From Hyposmocoma kahamanoa (lineage: Eukaryota > Arthropoda > Insecta > Lepidoptera > Cosmopterigidae), in contig NW_020653409.1 in the NCBI RefSeq assembly GCF_003589595.1, positions 2,481,614 to 2,545,613 on the forward strand: 64,000 nucleotides of DNA, given 5' to 3'. Positions 45,775-56,215 of this stretch are shown here, one piece after another. The notes beneath the pieces are model-generated. The model was given only the letters and a program-made list of their open reading frames with translations, had not been told where the DNA came from and made no database searches. The position numbers and the translations under genes were made by a program. The first letter of the stretch is position 1. Every line of letters starts with the position of its first letter.

Positions 45775-46751
45775 TTTTAGAAAAAAAATATTCAGAAAAA
45801 TGAATAAAACAACATTGCCTGCAGCAAGCTGACATTGACAGTTAGCAGCAGTGTTGCCAGTTGTCAGGGCCCTTTAGTGGAAAATTACACTTTGTTAAAA
45901 AGTTACATTATTTTAGGCTGCAAAAGTTGTCCGTTGCAAAAATTGTAACTGTACGATATAATACGGCGAAATCCTAAAAATAAAAAAGTATAATTAAGTT
46001 CAACAAAAATCAACATGTAACCAGTAACTAATTGATTTCGAGTTTATTGCCTAGTTTAGGTGCGTTCATGCTGTTTAGGATTTACAATAACAAATATAAT
46101 TTTTGATTTAAAAAATTGTCTTATAAACAAAACTTATATAATTATTACGAGAGAAGGTCAAAAATTACGAAAAATGTAAGAAATGGACCATTTGGCAGCA
46201 CTGCTGGTAATTTATCGAGATTTGGCAACGACAGCAAATAAAGAAAAATCTACGCGAATGAAAAAAATAATATTTTACTGACTGAAAATCTCATCAAAAA
46301 ATCGTATTACTACTCATACCTAGTTTTGCTTTCGTAGATTTGAAGTCATTTCCAAAGAATAGCGTAGAGCATTTCTTATTCTGGAACACAAAAAAATTCT
46401 GAAACGATTTTTTTGTCGTATTTCTCTTGGCTTTCCAATTTTCATTCTGTGATATTAATAATTTCCCCGTTATAAGAACGAGTTAGTCAATCTTAGACTA
46501 TTTTTTTTCCATCCTCTAAGTAGTCAATACATTTTGTAAGTGGCTAAAAAGAAAATGACCAATCTTCTTCCTCCTTTCTAACCCCAAAAATGACTGATCA
46601 TTAAAATGCCACAGCACTTCGTTAATTTTTTTCCTCATTTTTTATTAAAAACACAAAAAGTACCTACTAAAAAAATATCAACAATTATCAATCTCCTTCC
46701 CTCCTTCCTGGTTCCAAAAATGACTTTTATCATTAAATTTTATCCCACCGC

Positions 46752-46771
46752 CATTGACTTACAATTATATG
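46752..46771. mobile_element. 20-bp single-end remnant of the CATTGACTTACAA family with 8-bp target duplication
   Basis: CATTGACTTACAATTATATG equals the 20-bp terminal repeat at the right end of the copy at 16374-16663. It is flanked by perfect 8-bp direct repeats CCCACCGC at 46744-46751 and 46772-46779. It lies about 30 bp beyond the stop codon of the minus-strand coiled-coil gene, hence in its 3' UTR. Confidence 0.8.
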
Positions 46772-46801
46772 CCCACCGCACTTTTTTTTAGCGCACGGTA
46801 T

Positions 46802-47546
46802 TCAACCAAAACCATAAATTAAACCTTGCCTCACAAACTCATGACCAACTTCAGGTTCAGCTAACAGGCGCTCCCGCTCAGCAATCGCCTTTTCCCGCTT
46901 TTCCTTTGCTGCCATTAAACCCTGTTCATTTAATACCTCCTGTCCGTTATTTTCAGAAACCTTTTTCACTGGTCGAGATACTGGCTCAGTTGCTGTAGGT
47001 TTCATGAGAAGAGACCAAACATCGCATTGATTTGATACTTTTTGAACTGCTGTACAATAGAAGCTGCGTTGTTCTTGAATTTGAATCCTGGCTTGATCCT
47101 AATTATACATCATGATATTATGTTGTATTTTACGTATTTTATATCAATAAATGTTTATAATTTCTTAAAAAATTTACTTACGTATTTTCCTTCTAATTCA
47201 TTTAATTCCTTTTTGGAAGCTACCAATTGCCCAGCGAGAGCGTCTCTGCGAATCTTTTGTATTGTAACTTGGGCTCGGAGTTCATCGGTCTTCTTTAAGA
47301 GTTCGCATTGTTCTTCTTGCAGCTTTGTAGCTTGTGAAATAGCCTCACGTATCGATCGCTCCACTGCTGCTTTCTTCGCTTCGACTGTCCGCAAAAGTAT
47401 TTATACAAACTTTGACTTTTATTAAGGATGATTATTTATTGACTTATAATTAGGTGCCTACATTCACGTTTCGCTTTTAGCTCAGCCTCCTTATTTTGTT
47501 CTTGCAGTTTGATTTTCTTAATAGTGGAACCGAGAGAGTTATCCAT
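46802..47546 (-). CDS. Small coiled-coil protein of unknown function
   Basis: Three coding exons on the minus strand: about 47468-47546, 47182-47384 and 46802-47098. Phases agree and give 192 residues. The exon 1 donor could instead lie at 47461, adding two residues. The protein is nearly all charged helix (KKIKLQEQNKEAELKAK, EEQCELLKKTDELRAQ, MAAKEKREKAIAERERLL) and ends HEFVRQGLIYGFG. There is no signal peptide or membrane segment. It starts 260 bp from the divergent UPF0193-family gene and probably shares its promoter. Candidates would be a centrosomal, ciliary or kinetochore subunit, but I do not recognise it. Confidence 0.75.
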
Positions 47547-47805
47547 TTTTCTAATTTCTTCTAATAAATTTTATAAAAACGATAATTTTCCCGCCAAAAT
47601 ATTTAATCTGTTCCTTTTCACGAACTTATCAAAGTATATGAACACAGTTGTAGCTAAAGCATAGACTTGATACAAGAACGGAACGTTTTTGTTTAGTCAA
47701 TTTTGTTGTCCGGGAAATTCAAAGTAGGTAACAAATTAACAATCGAAGGTTTGAGAGAACTCATTTTTATATTTCTTCTCTAATATATATTTACATATAT
47801 TTAAA
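47547..47805. promoter_or_regulatory. Bidirectional promoter region (259 bp)
   Basis: The space between two start codons on opposite strands. It is AT-rich, with no TATA box at a convincing position for either gene. The assignment as a shared promoter rests on the short head-to-head spacing. Confidence 0.5.
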
Positions 47806-50800
47806 ATGCAGGAACCCGATGTTAACGGATTCGTAAATATTCAATGGCCAAGCAAAAATGTGCCTCATGGCGGTATTTTTCACCCGAAAAGAGCAGAATT
47901 GTCGGAAAAACAGCAAAATTTTCTCAAAGGTAAAAGTCAATAAAGCATTAGAAGTTCCTACATTTGTAATTTAGCTTAATGTATTTTAAATATTTACGTA
48001 TCAAAAAAAAACTAGGTCGGTTTGGTTTAGGAAACGATTTCCTAAATTATAATTAGTATAATATATGGTACATACTTCATAACCTAAGATCAGTCACTGG
48101 TTTATTCCTGATTTATTCTTAATGTGAAATAATAATTTCCAGTATTATTGGAAGAATCACGGCTTACACTTGCGCAACGTAAAAAATCTGGATTTAAATT
48201 GCGAGAGGAAACGCAGCCAGCGCGCACGCCCAGTGAGGCGCAGATATTTCACTACAACGTACCTAAAGTGCGCCCGCGCACCTCCAAGCGTCGATCACTT
48301 TCTGCTATTAGGGCTTCAGGAATATATGAGACTGATGAGTAAGAAAAATATTATTCTTAAGTTTAGTAGGTAGGTAATAAACTTGTATATGCAGTAATTA
48401 ATAAATCAATTGGACATAGACAAGTCAATCCAAAGTATGAGTATTTGCCAATATGACCGTCCGTCATCAGGTCAAGAGGCGGATTGGCAATTGCAGTATA
48501 TAGTTACCTAGGTACTGGGCAGATGTCATTTAGCTTATAATTCTGTTTTTAGATACAGACCCTTGAAACGTGGAGAGGATCGAGAGAAACTTAAAGACAA
48601 GCTAGCCAATGCAATGGCATACAATGGCAGTGAAGACTTGAATGTGCCAGTGCCTCCTGTGCGACTTTTGAAGCCTGAACCAAAACTTCCTACCAAAAAG
48701 GACTTATGGCATGACCGTATGCTACTCTTATTATTGTGTTTAGCTTTATGGTATCAATTTGACCAGCAAATACAAAGGTTTCCTAGATTAAAATATACTA
48801 CAACTTTTATTTTTAGTTATATCTCAAATCCGCGAACGAGCGGAATGGATAGCAGAAATGGAAGATCTTGGTCACGCGGCACCTCATCGCGAAATCATAA
48901 GGGAACAAATTGCGGAACGGGTAAGAGCTCTTGACGCTCTGGGGGTTGACAGCGAATGTGGTTCAGTGAAATCTGGATTTAGCACACTTAGAAGTAGAGA
49001 GGAGGTTGACGATACTGTTAGGTCAAAAGATAGTGCAAAGTCCGGCAAAAGCACCAAGTCTAAAGCAAGCGTCGGGATGAGTAATGGCAGTACTAAATCG
49101 GGTAAGTTGTTATTTAAAAATGTATGCTGTTAGTCTTTAATTTGGTGAGACCACAGACCGTAGCTTAATAATTTGACACCGCTTCTGAAGCAGAGGCCGT
49201 GGGTTCGATTCCGGACTCGCCTGAGTTTTTCGCAATTTATGTGCGAAAGGAGAATGGGCAAAATGGACCTGGGAGCGGCCACTTCAAAAACTACTTTCAA
49301 TCAATAGATATCATTAATACGATCAAAAAATATTATGGGCACCAATACGTAAGTCATCAAGTTTTCGAAATATCTTGAATAATGTTTATTTTTTAATGTA
49401 GATACTTAATATTTGAACTTCTGTCTGGAATTTTGTTTGTGTGGTGTGTATGTTAAAAATGATTACCCAAATGGTGTCTTAAGTTTAAAAGGGTTCTGTG
49501 AGCTGTGGAATTATGACACAATTTTGGAATCTGGTCCAGTATTTCTTGTTATAATATTTTTTAGGGAATATAAAAGATATGAAATAAAATAAAATATATT
49601 GTTTCAAAACTCATTTACTTCGTCTATTATCACTTCATCTAAATATGATGCTGGAAGATTAAGAGCTCCTTGGTGCCGTGCCCACCCTAAATACCATACA
49701 ATCGACATGACGTGAGCACAGCAACCCAAGGTCCGTCTACCAGTAAGGCACGTACAATAGTGTTGTATTATGCGCGCTCTTCCAACGCCTTCCCTATTTA
49801 CTACTATATATACATAATATACTCGTGCTCTGGTGTGTCTTGATTGAATACGTCCTCTCAAAAGATAGCAATCTCCAGTTACATGCATTTGCGGAATATC
49901 TATAGATTCATCTTCCATAACTTCTATAAAGTACACTCCATCTCGTAAGTGCTCGCTACAATACGACCGAGCAAGCTTTATTTGATAACTACCTAAAGCA
50001 AACAGTATTAAATCTCTTTCTTCTAATTGTGGAAAATCATTTATAGTTAAATAGTCAGCTGATATAGAAACAAAGCTCACACGGTGCCTATTTAAATTGT
50101 TATTAATGACGTAGTCGGCCAGTAAGTTGTCTACATTAATTTTCAAATGAATTTCATTTAATATATCATTTGCGTAAGGTCCATCGGTAAAAGGTTCCCG
50201 AAAAGCATTAAGAATGGCTGCGGCATTTTTAAAATCTTGGAACATGTGTGGTACGGCCCTATTAAAATACTTCTGCCGTAACAATTTAAAATCTCTTTTA
50301 AAACGCCCGTTAATGGCTTCAATTACCCATCGACAAATTGTAACAAGCCGCGACTTGTTTGCTTGACTAGTTGAGAGCTGCGTTTCATTGTTTTGCTTTG
50401 ACGCTGGCATATGAGCTGTGTAACCACAAGATTCAATAACTGGTAATGAATCCCTAAAACCCCTTTCCAAGATAAATACATCCCCTGCTTTAAAAAACCA
50501 ATGAAATACCGAGTCTTCTGACATTAATTGTGTCATAATAGTTGAGTCAGATGTTGTTGCCGCAAAAGGTCCAACTACGTCAATTATGTATCCGTCACTA
50601 CACGTAATAATAAATGGTTTTAGCAAGTTTTGAAACTTATGTAAGCTGTATGTAAGACGTTGGAATGAAAAATTAGAACTCTTTTGTATATAAATGTACG
50701 TGCCATCAAATATAAAGATTAATCTTCTATCTTCTTCAGATTCTGGATTCCCAAAAATAGCATTAGGTATTAAAAGGTTTCTCCTCTCTACTTCTCCTCT

Positions 50801-52524
50801 CGTAATATGGTCAATTCAGAGGTGACGCGTTACAAAATCGTTGCTTAAACATTCTCTTGATTGTTTTAATAAGCGCTCAAAGGTGCGTCGAGATATATTA
50901 AAAAGATCGGACAGTTTTGTATTTGACTCTCCCGTTCTTAGCTTACTAAGGTAGATGCCCAGAGCAACTATAGGTCGTTTACACCTTTGAGTCAATAAAG
51001 GTGTCTCTTCTATAATTTGTTGAAACTGCGCCGGTGTAACTCCAGTCCAGAAAAATAATTCATCAGCATCAATATTTTCGATATTTTCGAAATTAAAATG
51101 TGCAGACTTTTGTAAAGATCTCTTAACCATTTCAAATACATCCGTGACTTGTTCTATGGTAAATGAATTTAATAAAATAGGCGAACCAATTAATATCTCC
51201 CAATGGTTTGATCGTATATGTTCTGGGCATATTCTAGCCTCGTCAGGTATGTATATATTGTGATCACAAAAAACTTTAGTTTTAATGCGATGTGGAATCC
51301 TCAAGTGCGTTTCTGATTCACATCCCGGAAACAAACAACGTGAAGCAGTGTTTGGCAGACGGTAATAATTAGGTATAGAAACAGGGAACTGATCTGTCGA
51401 GATTTCATCACGAGCCGATTCTTGTGGTTGGTTTCTTGATTGAGCACGTTCAGCTCTTTGCCAGCAAGGGCGACAGATGTAGTTTCTTCTATTTTCAAAT
51501 ATAGGATTAGGATCCACGCGGTCACCAATATAATCCATTAAAAATGGATTAGCATCAAGAACTTCTTGTGAGAGAGAATAACGTCTTCTGTTTCGAACTG
51601 AAACGTGACATGTAATGCAAGTTTCCATTTCAGTCACGCACACACCACTTTACTAAACAAGAATGTCCAAGATCAAGCCTAGTTGTTATCCAAGAATCAA
51701 CACCGATACAAATCGCAAAGCAAAATCAGTAGTCCGGTAAACAGTAATCAAGGTCTTATGAGGATCAGCAAAGAATCGACAGCACAGAACAGTTATTAGT
51801 GAAGCAAGTCAACAAACAACTAAACTAAGTTAATTAAACACGCATGCACCTGGATGCACGTGCACATAAGAGGGTAGGAGGGAGGGGGGGGGGCTAGTTT
51901 AGGTCCCGGCGGCATGACTCCACAAAGCATTGTTTTATTTTATAGAAATATCCAGTAGACAAAGGAATATTTGTCAAAAATGTAACACGTGTTCATTTAT
52001 TACTTGGACAATTGTATTGGTCATAACTTTTTTTACACACAAAATACGACTCTGACTCCATACTAAGTATTGTTTGTCGTAACATAAAGAATTATAAAAA
52101 CTATGTTTTTGAAGTGGCCGCTTCCAGGTCCAAGGCCCTTGTATTTTGCCCATTCTCCTTTAATTTGAAATTTACCATGAGATTTTCGGTGAAGGAAAAC
52201 ATCGTAAGGAAAACCTGCACGTTGAACAAGGTTCACGACAGGAAAACGTGTAAGTCCCCAAGCCCTACCCGCATTGGGTCAGCCTGGCAGACTATGGCGT
52301 AAGTCCTCGCCCGAGAAGAGACCGTAGAAAGATTTTTGAGGCATTGTTTTCAAATATGTTCTGTTAAAATATGAATAAATTTCTTAGATCACTCTCGTCG
52401 TTCGACCGATTCGCAAAGAAAAGCAAAAAGTTCTATAAGGAGCCGCATAAAGAAAGAAGATGAGAATGTTGCTGCTTATGATCATCTGTCGCCGTTACAA
52501 CATTCGCCAAGACGCAGAGTGTAA
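47806..52524 (+). CDS. UPF0193 (EVG1/C22orf23) family protein
   Basis: Five coding exons: 47806-47929, 48143-48338, 48553-48716, 48817-49101, 52388-52524. All phases agree and encode 301 residues. Family hallmarks: GGIFHPKRAELS near the N-terminus, LLEESRLTLAQRKKS, KRRSLSAIRASGIYE, EYRPLKRGEDREKLKDKLAN, and the C-terminal module RERAEWIAEMEDLGHAAPHR. The last ~90 residues are a Ser/Lys-rich low-complexity tail longer than I recall for vertebrate members (about 217 residues). Function is unestablished. Intron 4 (3.3 kb) contains a SINE split by a DNA transposon. The TAA stop coincides with the target site of a Harbinger-type MITE. Confidence 0.87.
49145..49248 (+). mobile_element. SINE S', 5' half of a copy split by a transposon
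   Basis: tRNA-like head (GACCGTAGCTTAATAATTTG, GGGTTCGATTCCGGACTCGC) up to TTATGTGCGAAA. The remaining part resumes at about 52159 (TTTAATTTGAAATTTACCAT) and runs to about 52320. The copy at 2137-2407 shows the uninterrupted order. Confidence 0.85.
49249..52158 (-). mobile_element. 2.9-kb DDE transposon with inverted ends (ISL2EU/PIF-like)
   Basis: Left end GGAGAATGGGCAAAATGGAC...GGCCACTTCAAAAAC (49249-49291). The right end 52105-52158 is its inverse, with an 11-12-bp insertion. It carries one long transposase frame on the minus strand. The insertion splits a SINE, whose halves define the borders. A target duplication longer than 2-3 bp is not visible. A poly-G run (about 51881-51892) is in the non-coding right part. 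Confidence 0.88.
49604..51643 (-). pseudogene. DDE_Tnp_4-type transposase with a single in-frame stop
   Basis: One frame of 680 codons on the minus strand, broken only by TGA at 50816-50818 (codon ~276). The N-terminal part has paired cysteines (CITCHVSV, YICRPCWQRA, CLFPGCE) and ends with a helix-turn-helix (SDLFNISRRTFERLLKQSR). The second part has FDGTYIYIQ, a SDSTIM segment, ERGFRDSLP, RWVIEAINGRFKRD (candidate DDE residues) and a C-terminal SWIM-like CTC...CCAH zinc motif. This order fits arthropod ISL2EU/Harbinger-related transposases. The one nonsense change suggests recent inactivation. Superfamily name is inferred from memory. Confidence 0.82.
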
Positions 52525-52818
52525 GGGCTCATTCAGAGTGCAGGTGCGGGCGCGGTGGTCTTGGCGTCTTCCCTTTCACAGTGCGGAAGCGGCTACATCC
52601 ACACGTCGAAATCGCAAAAAGGCGCTACACGCTAGACCAAGCACTGTAAAAGGTACGTGCTCACAGAGCCAATAGATCTACCCGCACGGGTAGATAGATA
52701 GAGATCTAACTGCCTCGACCTAGGCGTCGGCGTGCGCGGCCTCTGTGAACGCAACGGTGTCTTCGTATATTTGATTTAGGTACACGCACCCGCGCCCGCC
52801 GCCACTCTGAATAAGGCC
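52525..52818. mobile_element. PIF/Harbinger-type MITE inserted at the stop codon of the UPF0193 gene
   Basis: Ends GGGCTCATTCAGAGTG and, read inward from the right, GGCCTTATTCAGAGTG. The 3-bp target duplication TAA (52522-52524 and 52819-52821) is the target preference of PIF/Harbinger elements. The left TAA is the gene's stop codon, so the protein is unchanged while the 3' UTR gains 294 bp. The inside is GC-rich (CGTCGGCGTGCGCGGCC) and non-coding. Confidence 0.8.
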
Positions 52819-52868
52819 TAAGTTATGACAAATAAGAATAGTTAATGTCATTGGTACTGCAAACATTA

Positions 52869-53190
52869 ATGGGCTTTACACACATACTAGCGCGCGTGTA
52901 CGACGTTGGAAGGAAAAGGGAAAGAGCGCGCGATATCGCTCATCAGTCGCGCGCGCAATCGCGCACTTTAACACGCCAGTTTCACGCGGTCTATCCTGCG
53001 GTATTCCTCTTTACACGGACGCTCTTTCCGTTTTGTAACAAAAATAAACACGAGCAATCGCGCGCGAAAGAACGTTAGCTTAAAAAATTACAAACAGGTA
53101 ATAGCGCACGATTGCGCGTGCAGGCTTTCCCGCGCGCAATCCTGTACGCTCTTGATTACGCGCGATAGAGTGACTGTGTAAAGGGGGCTA
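52869..53190. mobile_element. GC-rich inverted-repeat element
   Basis: GGGCTTTACACACA...ACTAGCGCGCG at the left pairs with the right end, whose reverse complement is CCCCCTTTACACAGTCACTC and then TATCGCGCG. The interior is full of CGCGCG and GCGCGCAATCGCGC palindromes. It lies between the convergent UPF0193 and RECQL genes. Exact ends are uncertain. Confidence 0.6.
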
Positions 53191-53299
53191 TTCTTTACAT
53201 GATTAATTGTGATAGTTCAATAATTTTATTAAAGATATTAATCTAGTCTGTGGCCTAAATTAAATAAAAAGTTCGAATAATACAAAATGGATCTTTATT

Positions 53300-55300
53300 T
53301 TAATCGTCATCATCAATTACTATCGTTTTTATTCTTTTGTATTTAGGATCATTTGATGCAAGTGATTTTCTTTTCTTAGATTCACTTTTGTTCCCAGTTT
53401 CACTATTATTGTCTAAAGTTGTTGTTGTAGATACTTTTGGAGTAACAGATTTAGTTTCCTTTGATCCCCTGTTATTTTCAGTTTTGCCATTGCATTCCGT
53501 AGTTGGTGTGTAACTTTTTGGTGCTGGAGATTCCAGCTCAAAGGGAGTATACTTCCTAACTGGCATCTTCAAAGTAAAGTTAGGGTCTTTAACTAAATCC
53601 ATATGAACACCATGCTTTATATAACTTATTGTTGAATATGCTGTAAAATGAAAATCTTCCTCTAGATATCCTTCCAGTATTAGATAGGTAATAACATCTT
53701 CACCTAATGATCTAGAAAAATTTGGTTCTTTGCCTTTATGCCTCAAATTGACAGGGCCTTTCAAAAACCAAGCATCCAAGAGTTTTTGTGCAGTCAGCTT
53801 TGTGTCTTGGTTTAAGGCATTTTCAATTATGAGCGCCAAGGTTTTACAATGATCTTTAAGTTCTACTTCTCTTGTGACGCTTGCCTGTGAAGCACAAACG
53901 TCACACATCTTGTTGCAATCTGCATCACCCCAGTTTTCATCAAAGTGTTCAGCTATAAGTTGCCTTCTGCACAAAGATCCATTAAGACAATATCTAACCA
54001 TACCATACATATGTTCTGTGCCTCCGACAGAAGAAAATACCATGGTACTGACTTTAAAAACATCCTGCATTCTGTACAAAGTCACACATTCAGCTCTCTG
54101 TCCATCACGGCCAGCTCTTCCACTCTCTTGGTAGTAATTTTCCATAGATTTACTAATTGTGTGATGTATAACAAATCTTACATCTGGCTTATCAATGCCC
54201 ATTCCGAATGCAACAGTAGCTACTATAGCTTGGTAGTATTTCTCATACCATTTTGTATGGACTTTACTTCTGGTGTCTGCTTCCATGTTAGCATGATAGC
54301 AGCCTACTTTCAATCCTCTTTTGCGAAGGCCTTCTGCAATGTCTTCTGAATCTCTTATGCTATGCGTGTAAATTATACCACTTTCACCTTTATATCTATA
54401 TTTCAGTAATTTTTCCAAAATTAATAAGCATTCTTCTTGTGATGAAGGTTTCTCTAAAATTTTGTAGAACAAATTGGGTCTGTTAAAGGGTGACTTAATA
54501 ACCAGGCTACCAGGAATATTAAGGATTTTTTGTACATCTCCCAGAACAGTCGAAGTAGCTGTTGCAGTCAACCCCAATATGGGTGTGTTAGGGAACATCT
54601 TAGGCAATATACCAAGGAATTTATAGTCAGGCCTGAAGTCATGTCCCCATTGTGAGCAGCAGTGTACTTCGTCTATAGCTATTCTCTGCAATCTACCATC
54701 AGTATAACATTTCTCCAGATTAGACATGAACCTTTTGCTTTTGGCAAACCTCTCAGGAGTCACATATAGCAATTTCACTAGGGAATTTTTATTTTTCAGA
54801 ATGTCTAACACTTCTTTGTTCACTTCTTTGGCAATTTTGCTAGTTATTAACATTGCTGGAATGTTTTTGTTCGATAAAGATCTTACTTGATCCTCCATGA
54901 GTGATATTAAGGGTGATACAACAATTGTGAGACCAGGTTTTACTAGCGCCGGCAGCTGGTAGCACAGGCTTTTACCGGCGCCTGTGGGCATAACTACAAT
55001 GGCATGCTGACCTGATAATGTAGAATTTATAGCAATCAACTGATTTTGCCTAAATGTATCTATCTTGAAAACATTCTTCAGAGTTCTTTGTACATCGTCA
55101 GACCACTCGTAATTATTCTGTGACCAGTCAACGACAGCTAAAGCTTCAGATTTCATTTTGTTAATAGTATCTTTTAGAAAAGTTTTCTTCTGTTGTAAAT
55201 CCCGCTGCCGTCTCTTGAGCTGCGCTAGCTCAACATCCACGTTCTGTAACTCATTGTCGATATCTTTTAACTCGATTTCTATTTCTTTTAAAGTACTCAT
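53300..55300 (-). CDS. RECQL: RecQ helicase of the RECQL (RecQ1) type
   Basis: A single uninterrupted exon encodes 666 residues. An N-terminal coiled coil (1-50) is followed by a RecQ 0 motif (FRQNQ, 83-87), Walker A (MPTGAGKSLCYQLP, 104-117), DEVHCCSQWGHDFRPDYK (210-227), TATAT (245-249) and QESGRAGRDGQ (391-401). The RQC zinc site has cysteines ~438-469 (YCLNGSLC ... CNKMCDVC), followed by a winged helix. The C-terminal tail is basic, nuclear-localisation-like and ends KRIKTIVIDDDD. It lacks an HRDC domain, as RECQL does. Role: 3'-5' DNA unwinding in replication-fork and repair metabolism. The start is the first ATG (55300); upstream in-frame GTG is ignored. AATAAA directly abuts the stop codon (53294-53299). 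Confidence 0.96.
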   Translation of the reverse strand: MSTLKEIEIELKDIDNELQNVDVELAQLKRRQRDLQQKKTFLKDTINKMKSEALAVVDWSQNNYEWSDDVQRTLKNVFKIDTFRQNQLIAINSTLSGQHAIVVMPTGAGKSLCYQLPALVKPGLTIVVSPLISLMEDQVRSLSNKNIPAMLITSKIAKEVNKEVLDILKNKNSLVKLLYVTPERFAKSKRFMSNLEKCYTDGRLQRIAIDEVHCCSQWGHDFRPDYKFLGILPKMFPNTPILGLTATATSTVLGDVQKILNIPGSLVIKSPFNRPNLFYKILEKPSSQEECLLILEKLLKYRYKGESGIIYTHSIRDSEDIAEGLRKRGLKVGCYHANMEADTRSKVHTKWYEKYYQAIVATVAFGMGIDKPDVRFVIHHTISKSMENYYQESGRAGRDGQRAECVTLYRMQDVFKVSTMVFSSVGGTEHMYGMVRYCLNGSLCRRQLIAEHFDENWGDADCNKMCDVCASQASVTREVELKDHCKTLALIIENALNQDTKLTAQKLLDAWFLKGPVNLRHKGKEPNFSRSLGEDVITYLILEGYLEEDFHFTAYSTISYIKHGVHMDLVKDPNFTLKMPVRKYTPFELESPAPKSYTPTTECNGKTENNRGSKETKSVTPKVSTTTTLDNNSETGNKSESKKRKSLASNDPKYKRIKTIVIDDDD

Positions 55301-55900
55301 GGTGTAAGTAAACACCGAAATTCAAAGAGTAAATCAGAGTATTTGTTGGACTTAGATAAACTTTACACAACGAACACAAGCAACATATTTCTAATTTATG
55401 AACCTGAACACGAAAAAAGAAACCTGAACACAACACAAGCAGCTGACGAACAGCTACAACCACAAATTAGAAAGATATAGTAGGAACAGATAGGTAACAG
55501 GCCCTTTAACGGAACCATTCTCAAATCACTTCACGTAAAGGTAGTTCCGTGCCCCGTGACAGCACGCTGGTGGCGCTAGTGCACCGAATAGTGTCGCGCC
55601 TCAAAGCTTTGTGGATCGGTTACTATTAGTGATGTCCTGCATCGCACTTTTACGGTAAAAATTACGGTTTCATTGATCCTAGCTAGTTTTTCATATTGCT
55701 AATGTTTTGTGGTTTAAAATAAAATACTATATTTTCAGTTATATCTGTTTATTAATAACGAAAGCTACTACCGTTTCGTAAAGGTGTTAACGCATGGGAG
55801 AAGAAACGGCGAAAGAAACTCCCAACAACACATCTTTTAAATCTAACAATTAATGAATGATAACAAAACACAATTATTAAACAAAAGGTCGCTCCGCGGA
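55301..55900. other. Upstream region of RECQL
   Basis: Contains the RECQL 5' flank, with no clear TATA box. A further 55500-55900 stretch shows no gene. GTGACAGCACGCTGGTGGCGC (about 55556) is a short GC patch of unknown meaning. Confidence 0.4.
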
Positions 55901-55904
55901 TTAG

Positions 55905-56215
55905 GGCGCGTTCCCACTATGTCGTCACGATTTATTATCGTTGGACAACTGTCGTGTCTAGTCAGTTCCCATATCACGACTATATGTCGTGGACGATTTT
56001 TTATCGTTGAACAACTGTCGTGACTAGCTGTTCCCGCTAGATCGTGACGACAATAGGAGCTGCGACAATCTGTCGTCACGTTTTTATCGTGACGTTTTTT
56101 TATCGTCAGATGACTGTCGTTTTAGATGTTCCCACTGTAACGACAGTTTGTCGTTGTAACGATAAAAAATCGTGAACGACAGTTAATCGTGTCGTGCTAT
56201 ATGTCAACAACTTCA
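55905..56215. repeat. Repeat built of CGTCACGA / ATCGTGACGAC motifs
   Basis: Recurrent direct and inverted copies of TGTCGTCACG, TTTTTATCGT, GACTGTCGT and GTTCCCACT form a self-complementary block of about 310 bp. It looks like a MITE with internal subrepeats. Exact ends and target duplication are not determined. Confidence 0.6.

Noticed and set aside
53300..55300. RECQL as a dead retrocopy
   Set aside because: The frame is fully open with all helicase motifs intact, and no A-tract or flanking duplication is visible.
55301..55315. Upstream GTG as the RECQL start
   Set aside because: Eukaryotic initiation favours the ATG at 55300, and the residues upstream show no conservation signal.
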